A stretch of 64,000 bases of DNA from Trifolium pratense. Lineage: Eukaryota > Streptophyta > Magnoliopsida > Fabales > Fabaceae. The stretch covers positions 31,608,838-31,672,837 of the forward strand of contig NC_060059.1 of NCBI RefSeq assembly GCF_020283565.1, given 5' to 3'. Below are positions 53,471 through 64,000 of the stretch, piece by piece. The notes beneath the pieces are model-generated. The model was given only the letters and a program-made list of their open reading frames with translations, ran no database searches and was not told the DNA's origin. Positions within the stretch are counted from its first letter, which is position 1; every line of letters starts with the position of its first letter. The translations under genes and the position numbers were made by a program.

Positions 53471-55752
53471 GAGACAACTTAGTTGCCCATCCATAAAAAT
53501 TGGGCTGATCAGCCCATCCTAGCTGTCACGAAAAGAGTGGTTGAGAAATATCCAATTTCAATGTCATTAAGATGACAATTTGTTTTCAATTTTAGCAATG
53601 AAACTTTTATTAATTATAAAAAGACCCTGCAGCATTGCGTTTTCCAAAACTAGTGAAGGGGAAGTTTTAAAATCAACGCACACAATTCAAGGTTTGTATT
53701 TGCACATTATACTAAAAAAGGACCAGACCACCAAAGAGGACCATCAACCCGACCCAAAAAGATGCCATAAGACTCTAACTCTCGATCTCGAATCAAAAGT
53801 GATCGACCCATCAGAATAAAAAAAGCAGCTTAGCGAGACAAAAATTAATGGGGCAACGGTAGAATGAAAACTTAGGCAGTTAAATCCCCAGCTCGCAGTC
53901 AACACCGATGCGAAAAAGGTCGACTAGATACAAAGAAATCTGCAAATCTCAGAAGATTTGGAAACTCTCAGAGACTCAAAAACGAGTCCTGCAAATCTCA
54001 TCAGATTTGTAAGCGGTCAGAGAATCCCGTATCGAGAAAAACTAGTCACACAGAACAACAACCTCACCGGCGGCACCAAAACCAACACATCTACTTCAAC
54101 CCCCGTATATGTCCTCCTCTAATAACATTGATTCCTACGCATTTATATGATGACAATAACTTTTATGGATATGTCCTTTTCTTAGAACATTGATTCCTAC
54201 ACAAATAGTAATTGTCAACATTGCTACACCTTAATTTTTCAGCTTAACACCGCACGATAATTTTGAGACGCGGGTCTCAAACTCTATAATTTTTCTCGCA
54301 TACGTAAGATGCATGGACTACCGTCTACTGTTCCAAAAATCTTTCACATTGCAAACTAACTTTAATTACGTAGCAGATGCGTCTTTTCATTTAGATGATC
54401 ATTATGTTGTCTATAATTCTCTGATTCAGGATCTCATTATCTCTTATCACATATAGCTAGGTCTTGGGTTGCCTATAGCTCGGCCCTATGACCGACGACA
54501 TAGTACTATATGTGAACAATAGAAAGTTTTGGTGGAAAAAAAAGAACTCACTGAAGGAAAAAAGACTTTGGAAGGTAGGCAAAATCTTGAGGGTTTGAGT
54601 GAGATGGTTGGATGAGTGCAGTATGTGTATTTTTAACTAAAAAGTCTCACAAAATCCACTCTTTGAAAGAATCCATTCAAATTCATAGACTTTTTAACCA
54701 AGAGGCATTTTATAAATCATAAGAAATCTCAATTCATTGCCGGCGGATTTCGTTGCCATTAAAAAAAATTCATATTTGTTTTAATTGGATATCACAAGAT
54801 TATTTTATCATAAAAAGTCTCTTAAAATCCATTGAAATCTCAATCAAATATACCCCTTAGTTTTAAAAAATTATGCATTGTGAATGTGAACCTGAACATA
54901 TAGTCGGAATTGGATTTTCTAATGTAATTGCGTCACACAGTTACAATTTTCGAAGTCCGATCTAAATAGATCATTGAGATAATTTTATGTAAGTGATTTA
55001 GACAGCCCAATCTCAAATCAACAATCCAAATTACCTCGTGAAACAGCATGAATAGTGGACTGTATATGTAAAGTCACTTCACATGGGTTGCCAATATAAG
55101 ATGAATGGTTTATGAGATATTAATGGTGAATGAAACATCACAGCAGCTGAACCGCATCAATGAATCCTTCAGATCAATCAAATGACTCGTATAATAAATA
55201 GGTTAAATAATGTAATATATTTGTCTTTCTTTTACTGAATTTTGTCTTTACCTTTTTTTCTTTTCGTTTTTATATTTATATATAATACTGTATAATATAT
55301 TTGTCATTAAAAAATAAAAAATTAGGTATGAATTAGGTGTGTAACATTCAAAAATTAATAAACTAAGCTACTAGAGTATTGAATAATAAGGTTTTATGAT
55401 GAATTTAAGAGTAATTATTTAATTTTAAGAAAAATAATAATAATTTTATCATATATTGTCGGGATAAATTTTTTATTATTCAAGAAGAAGAAAAGTTGAA
55501 CAAGCTAATTACACTTTTTTGTGAGTTCAACATCTAATTCCACTAAGATTGTTATGTTACTAAAATATGATAATGAGTTTACCTAAATGATAGAAACAAT
55601 GCATACATGGACCAAAAATGGTGTTAAATAGAGTCATTGCAATATCACTTTCTTTCAAGAAAATAATATTTCTTTCATTCTTCGATTAACCCATTTTAAG
55701 GTAACCAAATAAAAATAATACCGGCAATTGGTAGCTTGGTAGTAGATTTTAA

Positions 55753-56096
55753 GCTTAATTGCATATTTAGTCTCTTATGTTTATTTTAGGTTTTAATTTG
55801 GTCACTTATGTTTAAAAAGTTTCAAGTTGGTCCCTTATGTTATCGATGTCAACATAAGCTGGTCCTTTTCGCTAAATTTTGAGCTAATTTTTTCTAATCT
55901 TTTGTTAAATTTTGAGTTAATTTCTTCCAAACTTTCACATAGTACACTCCTAAGTTGTCCGCCTATGCAAATACATTAGTCACATAGATGATTTAAATAA
56001 TTTTTTTGCTAAAAGGATCAACTTGAAACTTTTTAAACATAAGTGACCAAATTGAAACCTAAAATAAATATAAGGACCAAATATGCAATTAAACCT
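55753..56096. mobile_element. Foldback MITE (unit B copy)
   Basis: Copy of the element at 50341-50684, apparently identical. Confidence 0.75.
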
Positions 56097-58324
56097 AGAT
56101 TTTAAAATCTTACATTTTAACATTGGGTAGATTAGCGGTAAATGTTAAAATCATATATTTCAGTTAAAATCTTATAATTACTTTTAATATATATTTAGTA
56201 GCTTAATAGTAGATGTTCCTATTTATTTTATTTTTCTATAATTTTTTTATAGACTAAACTTTCTATAATTTTTTGTTTGTTTTTCCTATTTTTATGTGAG
56301 AATATACATGCTTGAAGATATATATTAAAGAAATCATTATTGAGTACATCGACAGGTGTAACAGGCTGCGGAGGACAGGAGTGTTACAGAACTATCATGG
56401 TGGTTTCGATCCTTGCTTCTTTCGTTGCTAAAATGGGACCAGTTTCATGCAAAAACATATTCATGTGGAGTCTCATTCTTTGATAGCAATTAATCTCATC
56501 CTCGGAATGGCTGCAACAAAGATCATCATGTGTTCCAATTACTTGTGCATGCATGCTGCTTTGCGTTTTACTGAAGTGATTTGGAAACAGTGTTATATAT
56601 GGAGGTGATAACATTTAGTCAAGCAATGAATGTTTAAACATTGGACACAACAAAAAAAAACTCCTAACAAGTCCCTGAAATTACCATAGATACTTAATGG
56701 GTTTACATTTACATAAAATTATTTATTGCATGAGTTTACATTTATGCAGGAAGAAAGAAGAGTGTTTTCAAGATTCAATGTTTAAAAGATTTATGAATGG
56801 TGTATTAAGTATATATGGTAATTTTAGGGATACACTACCTAATCATTGATCCTTATAGAAATTTAAGTGTCATTGTAATCAATGTCTAAGCAAAAGATAT
56901 GATGTTTGAAATTCTACCCTTAAATTCTCACACGGTTTCAAGACTTGGGATTTATCGAACATATAATCGGAATTGGATTTTCTAATGTAACTATGGCACA
57001 CAATTACAGTTCTCAATCGTCCGATCTAAATAGACCATTGAGATAATTTCGTGTAAGTAATTTAGACTGTTCGATCTCAAATCAACAACCTAAATTATTA
57101 CCGCGTGAAACTGCATGATTAGTAGACTGTAAAGTCACATCACATGTGTTGCCAATATAAGATGAATGGTTATGAGATACTAATGGTGAATGAAGCATCA
57201 CAGCAGCTGAACCGCATCAATGAAGCCTTAGACCAATCCAATGACTCATATACGGATCAATAAATTTAGGACATTTACCCAACAAACAATAAGAATAAAT
57301 TATATAAGTAGATTTATATGTAATATTTATAACTAGCTTTTAATCAAATTTACCTCACATTCTATGACGTGTTTTATTCTATGGTTGCATAAATACCTTT
57401 AAATTATCGAGAAATAATATAAAAAACATAAAATTCATTATATTTATTAATTAATCTCATGTGCCAAAGTTTCTTATATTTTGAGGCAGATATATATTAT
57501 GTGCATCACCGCCAAATAATATGTTTGAAATGATCACATCTAACATTCATTGATGTGAGCCATCCTAAGGCATCTCATATATGAAACATCAATGTAAATA
57601 ACATAGATAGATGTGATCATTTAATCATATATGAAACATTATTTAATCCAATTAATATATGAGCCGTTGGATTGATCTGATGGCTTCACTGATGCGGTTC
57701 ACCTGCTATGATGTTTCATGATCACCAGAAGTAGTGGTGACCGTATCCGAAAAAATCTAAAAGTAAAACCGCAAACCGAATCAAACCGCAAAAACCGCAT
57801 TTGGTTTGGATGTATTTGAATGACTTTCTTACTAAACCACAAATCGCAAAAACTGCAAACCGTAAAAACGGCGGTACCACAAAAATTGCATTAAGTTACT
57901 ATTATATATTTATATTCCAATATACATAGCCCAATTACCAAGTCAGTCGACCAAATTAATTGAACTTCAAGTTGTTTTTATTTTTGTGTTGTGGTGTTAT
58001 TTTGGTGTTGTAATGTAATTTTAGATAAACAACTCTTATTGGTATTGTGATGTTATGGAAATTCAAGTTGTTTTTTTTTAATATTTAAAATTGTAAGATA
58101 TTATAATGTTATTTTGAAACTTCAAGTTTTTTTTATGTTTAAAATTGTTAGGTGAGACGTCATTCGCTATGATTCGTGAAATATACTCTCACGACAACTA
58201 GCAATTTTCTTTCTTTGATCGTCGTATTCTTTTATAGTTTGGCCTATCAGTCTCCCCCTTAGCAGATATATATATATTTTTTGGTGTGATGATAAAAAAC
58301 CATAAATACATGCATGATACATAC

Positions 58325-58870
58325 AATTAAGGAAAGAAGTGTCTTATTCAAACACAAATTTTGAGACACAAAATTAACATAACTCTCTTTCTACTCACAA
58401 GCACGCAAAACGAGGTATGAAAAAAATATTAAAAAAATTAAAAAAGTACATTTGTTGTATTTTTGTCAAATAAATGTGTTTACATAACATTTTCTTTAAG
58501 GAAAGAGGTGTCTTATTCAAACACAAATTGAGACACAAAATTAACATAACTCTCTTTCTACTCACAAGCACGTAAAATGATGTATGCAAAAAATATTAAA
58601 AAAATTAAAAAAGTATATTTGTTGTATTTTTGTCAAATAAATGTGTTTACATAACATTTTCCCTTAAGGAAAGAGATGTCTTATTCAAACACAAATTTTG
58701 AGACACAAAATTAATATAACTCTCTTTCTACTCACAAACACACAAAACGATTTATGCAAAAAATATTAAAAAAATCAAAAAAGTATATTAGTTGTATTTT
58801 TTGTCAAATAAATGTGTTTGCATAACACTTTTCTTAAGGAATGAAGTATCTTATTCAAACACAAATTTTG
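58325..58870. repeat. 169-170-bp satellite, ~3.2 copies (unit B)
   Basis: Same tandem block as in unit A, with starts at about 58329, 58498, 58667 and 58837. Confidence 0.85.
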
Positions 58871-59126
58871 GGTGACAACTTAGTTGCCCATCCATAAAAA
58901 TTGGGCTGATCAGCCCATCCTAGCTGTCACGAAAAGAGTGGTTGAGAAATATCCAATTTCAATGTCATTAAGATGACAATTTGTTTTCAATTTTAGCAAT
59001 GAAACTTTTATTAATTATAAAAAGACCCTGCAGCATTGCGTTTTCCAAAACTAGTGAAGGGGAAGTTTTAAAATCAACGCACACAATTCAAGGATTGTAT
59101 TTGCACATTATACTAAAAAAGGACCA

Positions 59127-62100
59127 GACCACCAAAGAGGACCATCAACCCGACCCAAAAAGATGCCATAAGACTCTATCTCTCGATCTCGAATCAAAAG
59201 TGATCGACCCATCAGAATAAAAAAAGCAGCTTAGCGAGACAAAAATTAATGGGGCAACGATAGAATGAAAACTTAGGCAGTTAAATCCCCAGCTCGCAGT
59301 CAACACCGATGCGAAAAAGGTCGACTAGATACAAAGAAATCTGCAAATCTCAGAAGATTTGGAAACTCTCAGAGACTCAAAAACGAGTCCTGCAAATCTC
59401 ATCAGATTTGTAAGCGGTCAGAGAATCCCGTATCGAGAAAAACTAGTCACACACAGCAACAACCTCACCGGCGGCACCAAAACCAACACATCTACTTCAA
59501 CCCCCGTATATGTCCTTCTCTAATAACATTGATTCCTACGCATTTATATGATGACAATAACTTTTATGGATATGTCCTTTTCTTAGAACATTGATTCCTA
59601 CACAAATAGTAATTGTCAACATTGCTACATCTTAATTTTTCAGCTTAACACCGTGCGATAATTTTGAGACGCGGGTCTCAAACTCTATAATTTTTCTCGC
59701 ATACATAAGATGCATGGACTACCGTCTACTGTTCCAAAAATCTTTCACATTGCAAACTAACTTTAATTACGTAGCAGATGCGTCTTTTCATTTAGATGAT
59801 CATTATGTTGTCTATAATTCTCTGATTCAGGATCTCATTATCTCTTATCACACATAGCTAGGTCTTGGGTTGCCTATAGCTCGGCCCTATGACCGACGAC
59901 ATAGTACTATATGTGAACAATAGAAAGTTTTGGTGGAAAAAAAAGAACTCACTGAAGGAAAAAAGACTTTGGAAGGTAGGCAAAATCTTGAGGGTTTGAG
60001 TGAGATGGTTGGATGAGTGCAGTATGTGTATTTTTAACTAAAAAACTCTCACAAAATCCACTCTTTGAAAGAATCCATTCAAATTCATAGACTTTTTAAT
60101 ACCAAGAGGCATTTTATAAATCATAAGAAATCTCAATTCATTGCCGGCGGATTTCGTTGCCATTAAAAAAAATTCATATTTGTTTTAATTGGATATCACA
60201 AGATTATTTTATCATAAAAAGTCTCTTAAAATCCATTGAAATCTCAATCAAATATACCCCTTAGTTTTAAAAAATTATGAATTATGAATGTGAACCTGAA
60301 CATATAGTCGGAATTGGATTTTCTAATGTAATTGCGTCACACAGTTACAATTTTCGAAGTCCGATCTAAATAGATCATTGAGATAATTTTATGTAAGTGA
60401 TTTAGACAGCCCAATCTCAAATCAACAATCCAAATTACCTCGTGAAACAGCATGAATAGTGGACTGTACATGTAAAGTCACTTCACATGGGTTGCCAATA
60501 TAAGATGATTGGTTTATGAGATATTAATGGTGAATGAAACATCACAGCAGCTAAACCGCATCAATGAATCCTTCAGATCAATCAAATGACTCGTATAATA
60601 AATAGGTTAAATAATGTAATATATTTGTCTTTCTTTTACTGAATTTTGTCTTTACCTTTTTTTCTTTTCGTTTTTATATTTATATATAATACTGTATAAT
60701 ATATTTGTCATTAAAAAATAAAAAATTAGGTATGAATTAGGTGTGTAACATTCAAAAATTAATAAACTAAGCTACTAGAGTATTGAATAATAAGGTTTTA
60801 TGATGAATTTAAGAGTAATTATTTAATTTTAAGAAAAATAATAATTATTTTATCATATATTTTCGGGATAAATTTTTTATTATTCAAGAAGAAGAAAAGT
60901 TGAACAAGCTAATTACACTTTTTTGTGAGTTCAACATCTAATTCCACTAAGATTGTTATGTTACTAAAATATGATAATGAGTTTACCTAAATGATAGAAA
61001 CAATGCATACATGGACCAAAAATGGTGTTAAATAGAGTCATTGCAATATCACTTTCTTTCAAGAAAATAATATTTCTTTCATTTTTCGATTAACCCATTT
61101 TAAGGTAACCAAATAAAAATAATACTGGCAATTGGTAGCTTGGTTGTAGATTTTAAGTTTAATTGCATATTTAGTCTCTTATGTTTATTTTAGGTTTTAA
61201 TTTGGTCACTTATGTTTAAAAAGTTTCAAGTTGGTCCCTTATGTTATTGATGTCAACATAAGCTCGTCCTTTTCGCTAAATTTTGAGCTAATTTTTTCTA
61301 ATTTTTTTGTTAAATTTTGAGTTAATTTCTTCTAAAACTTTCACATAGTACGCTCCTAAGTTGTCCGCCTACGCAAATACATTAGTCACGTAGACGATTT
61401 AAATAATTTTTTTGCTAAAAGGACCAACTTGAAACTTTTTAAACACAAGTGACCAAATTAAAACCTAAAATAAACATAAGGACCAAATATGCAATTAAAC
61501 CTAGATTTTAAAATCTTACATTTTAACATTGGGTAGATTAGCAGTAAATGTTTAAATCATATATTTCTGTTAAAATCTTATAATTACTTTTAATATATAT
61601 TTAGTAGCTCAGTAATAGATGTTCCTATTCATTTTATTTTTCTATAACTTTTTTTATAGACTAAATTTTCTATAATTTTTTATTGTTTTTTGTTTTTATT
61701 CCTATTTTTATGTGAGTCTATACATGCATGAAGATATACATTAAAGAAATCATTATTGAGTACGTCGACAGGTGTAACAGGCTGCGAAGGACAAGAGTGT
61801 TACGGAACTATCATGGTGGTTTCGATCCTTGCTTCTTTCGCTGCTAAAATGGGATCAGTTTCATGCAAAAACATATTCATGTGGAGTCTCATTCTTTGAT
61901 AGCAATTAATCTCATCCTCGGAATGGCTGCAACAAAGATCATCATGTTCCAATTACTTGTCCATGCATCCTGCTTTGCGTTTTACTGAAGTGGAAACAGT
62001 GTTAAGGAGGTGATAGCAATTAGTCAAGCAATGAATGCTTAAACATTGGATACAACAAAAATAAAAACTCCTAACAAGTCCCTGAAATTACCATAGATAC

Positions 62101-63760
62101 TTAATGGGTTTACATAAAATTATTTAGAAGAGTATTTTCATGATTCAATGTTTAAAAGATTTGTGAACGGTGCATTAAGTATATATGGTAATTTTAGGGA
62201 TACACGACATAATCATTGATCCTTATAGAAATTTAAGTGTCATTGTAATCAATGTCTAACCAAAGATATGATGTTTGAAATTGTACCCTTAAATTCTCAC
62301 TCGGTTTCAAGACTTGGGATTTATCGAACATATAATCGGAATTGGATTTTCTAATGTAACTGCGGCACACAATTACAGTTCTCAATCGTCCGATCTAAAT
62401 AGACCATTGAGATAATTTCGTGTAAGTAATTTAGACTGTCCAATCTCAAATCAACAACCTAAATTATTACCATGTGAAACTGCATGATTAGTAGACCGTA
62501 AAGTCACATCACATGTGTTGCCAATATAAGATGAATGGTTATGAGATACTATTGGTGAATGATGTAGAGTCACATCACATGGATTGTCAATATAAGATGA
62601 ATGGTTATGAGAAACTAATGGTGAATGAAGCATCACAGCAGCTGAACTGCATAAATGAAGCCTTAGATCAATCCAATGACTCATATACGGATCAATAAAT
62701 TTAGGACATTTACCCAACAAACAATAAGAATAAATTATATAAGTAGATTTATATGTAATATTTATAACTAGTTTTTAATCAAATTTTACCTTACATTCAT
62801 ATGACTTGTTTTATTCGATGGTTGCATAAATACCTCTAAATTATCGAGAAATAATATAAAAAACATAAAATTCATTATATTTCTGAATTAATCTCATGTT
62901 ATATTTTGAGGCAAATATATATTATGTGCATCACCGCCAAATAACATGTGTGAAATGATCGCATCTAACATTCATTGACGTGAGCCATCGTAAGGCATCT
63001 CATATATGAAAAATCAATGTAAATAACATAGATGTGATCATTTAATCATATATGAAACATTATTTAATCCAATTAATATATGAGCCATTGGATTGATCTG
63101 ATGGCTTCACTGATGCGGTTCACCTGCTATGATGTTTCATTCACCAGTAGTAGGGGTGATCGTATCCGAAAAAATCTAAAAGTAAAACCGCAAACCGAAC
63201 CAAACCAAACCACAAAAACCGCATTTGATTTGGATGTATTTGGATGACTTTCTTACTAAACCGCAAATCGCAAAAACCGCAAACCGTAAAAATTGCGGTA
63301 CCGCAAAAACCGCATTAAGTTACTATTATATATTTATATTCCAATATACATAGTCCAATTACCAAGTCAGTCGAACAAATTAATTGAACTTCAAGTTGTT
63401 TTTATTTTTTGTGCTGTGATGTTATTTTGGTGTTGTAATGTAATTTTAGATAAACAACTTTTGTCGGTATTGTGATGTTATGGAAATTCAAGTTGTTTTT
63501 TTTTTTAATATTTAAAATTGTAAGATACTATAATGTTATTTTGAAACTTCAAGTTTTTTTTATTATGTTTAAAATTGTTAGGTGAGACGTCATTCGCTAT
63601 GATTCGTGAAATATACTCTCGCGATATCTAGCATTTTTCTTTCTTTAATCGCCGTGTTCTTTTATAATTTGGCTTAACAGTCTCTGCCCTTAGCAGATTT
63701 TTTTTTTTTTGGTGTGATGATAGAAAACCATAAATATATGATACATACAATTAAGGAAAT
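59127..63760. repeat. Tandem array unit C, truncated (~4.6 kb)
   Basis: Homologous to units A and B up to AATTAAGGAAA at about 63759, then unrelated sequence follows. The right half is visibly more diverged from A and B than they are from each other. It has a local duplication (about 62505-62640) of the AAGTCACATCACATG...GTGAATGA phrase, and a 2-bp deletion that breaks the 76-codon frame (near 61945). Confidence 0.9.
61157..61502. mobile_element. Foldback MITE (unit C copy)
   Basis: Diverged copy of the element at 50341-50684, with several substitutions in both arms. Confidence 0.7.
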
Positions 63761-64000
63761 TCCGGTATTAGAATGGAGAGATGTATATATTCAGGTATAT
63801 TTAAGAAATCAACAAACCTATCTTCTTAAAAAGAGCTGGGATATGTACGGGACAAGATGGTATTAAAAACCTCTAGTCAGGAATTTACAGTCACACAAAT
63901 TGGAATCCAGCAGCAAGGAAATCAACTCCCATAAATATCTAATGGGTCTGTATTTTTATTTGCAAATCTAAGTTATGCAAGATATCAAATATGTCAACAA
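63761..64000. other. Unique flank right of the array
   Basis: Sequence beginning TTCCGGTATTAGAATGGAG has no counterpart elsewhere in the window. It is too short to assign. Confidence 0.4.

Larger units (their letters stand above)
48151..53725. repeat. Tandem array unit A, 5575 bp
   Basis: It begins GACCACCAAAGAGGACCATC and ends just before the same phrase at 53726. Internal order: GC-richer block, a 300-bp motif (49284-49600, GGAATTGGATTTTCTAATGT...), MITE insertion (50113), 344-bp foldback MITE, a 76-codon minus-strand frame, the second copy of the 300-bp motif (51545-51850), foldback arms, an AAACCGCAA-type hAT-like patch and a 169-bp satellite. No conserved gene was found. Confidence 0.9.
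53726..59126. repeat. Tandem array unit B, 5401 bp
   Basis: Same order as unit A without the 185-bp MITE. Left of about 55530 its diagnostic sites agree with unit C; right of about 55675 they agree with unit A. The 76-codon minus-strand frame (56384-56614) is identical in A and B. Confidence 0.9.

Noticed and set aside
53580..53819. 79-codon ORF at the unit junctions (also 58981-59220)
   Set aside because: It spans the duplication breakpoint between two units, so it is a by-product of the junction.

Overview
The window looks like nuclear DNA of a flowering plant, most probably a papilionoid legume of the Medicago/Trifolium type. It is AT-rich, its genes have GT-AG introns, its proteins are plant-type, and the intergenic space is filled with MITEs, tRNA-derived SINEs, Helitrons, LINE relics and LTR retrotransposons. 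The species is inferred from repeat style and was not tested.

Five host genes can be supported. (1) 95-923, plus: the last two exons of an SMUBP-2/UPF1-like superfamily 1 helicase, cut by the left edge. (2) 2223-6226, minus: a three-exon BolA-family gene, closest to plant BOLA4. (3) 16095-21032, plus: a complete 11-exon methylenetetrahydrofolate reductase gene (595 aa) with a 5'UTR intron and a TATA box. (4) 34788-40715, plus: a six-exon organellar ribosomal protein L22 (uL22) gene (273 aa). (5) 42810-44312, minus: an intronless CYP96A-like cytochrome P450 (500 aa). They show no shared pathway.

6.4-15.6 kb holds MITEs of several superfamilies, a long AT microsatellite, SINEs and two RNase H relics. 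21172-24571 is a complete, apparently very young 3.4-kb LTR retrotransposon 140 bp downstream of the MTHFR stop. Its LTRs are identical by eye, it has a 5-bp target duplication, and it carries one 939-codon chimeric ORF. That ORF joins Ty3/gypsy gag, protease and chromodomain remnants to PPR-like and PHD-finger-like segments that look captured from host genes. 24.8-32.5 kb is degraded retroelement and Helitron DNA, including a tandem nest of Helitron 5' ends and a 1.3-kb direct duplication. 41.2-42.1 and 44.8-45.6 kb are LINE relics on either side of the P450 gene.

46-64 kb is dominated by a tandem array of a 5.4-kb non-coding unit. There are two full copies (A from 48151, B from 53726), a third (C from 59127) that loses homology near 63760, and older degraded pieces to the left. 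The middle copy is a mosaic, C-like on its left and A-like on its right, as expected from unequal crossing-over. A 185-bp MITE with a 9-bp target duplication sits only in copy A. Most of the short ORFs in the array and in the AT-rich regions do not look like genes.
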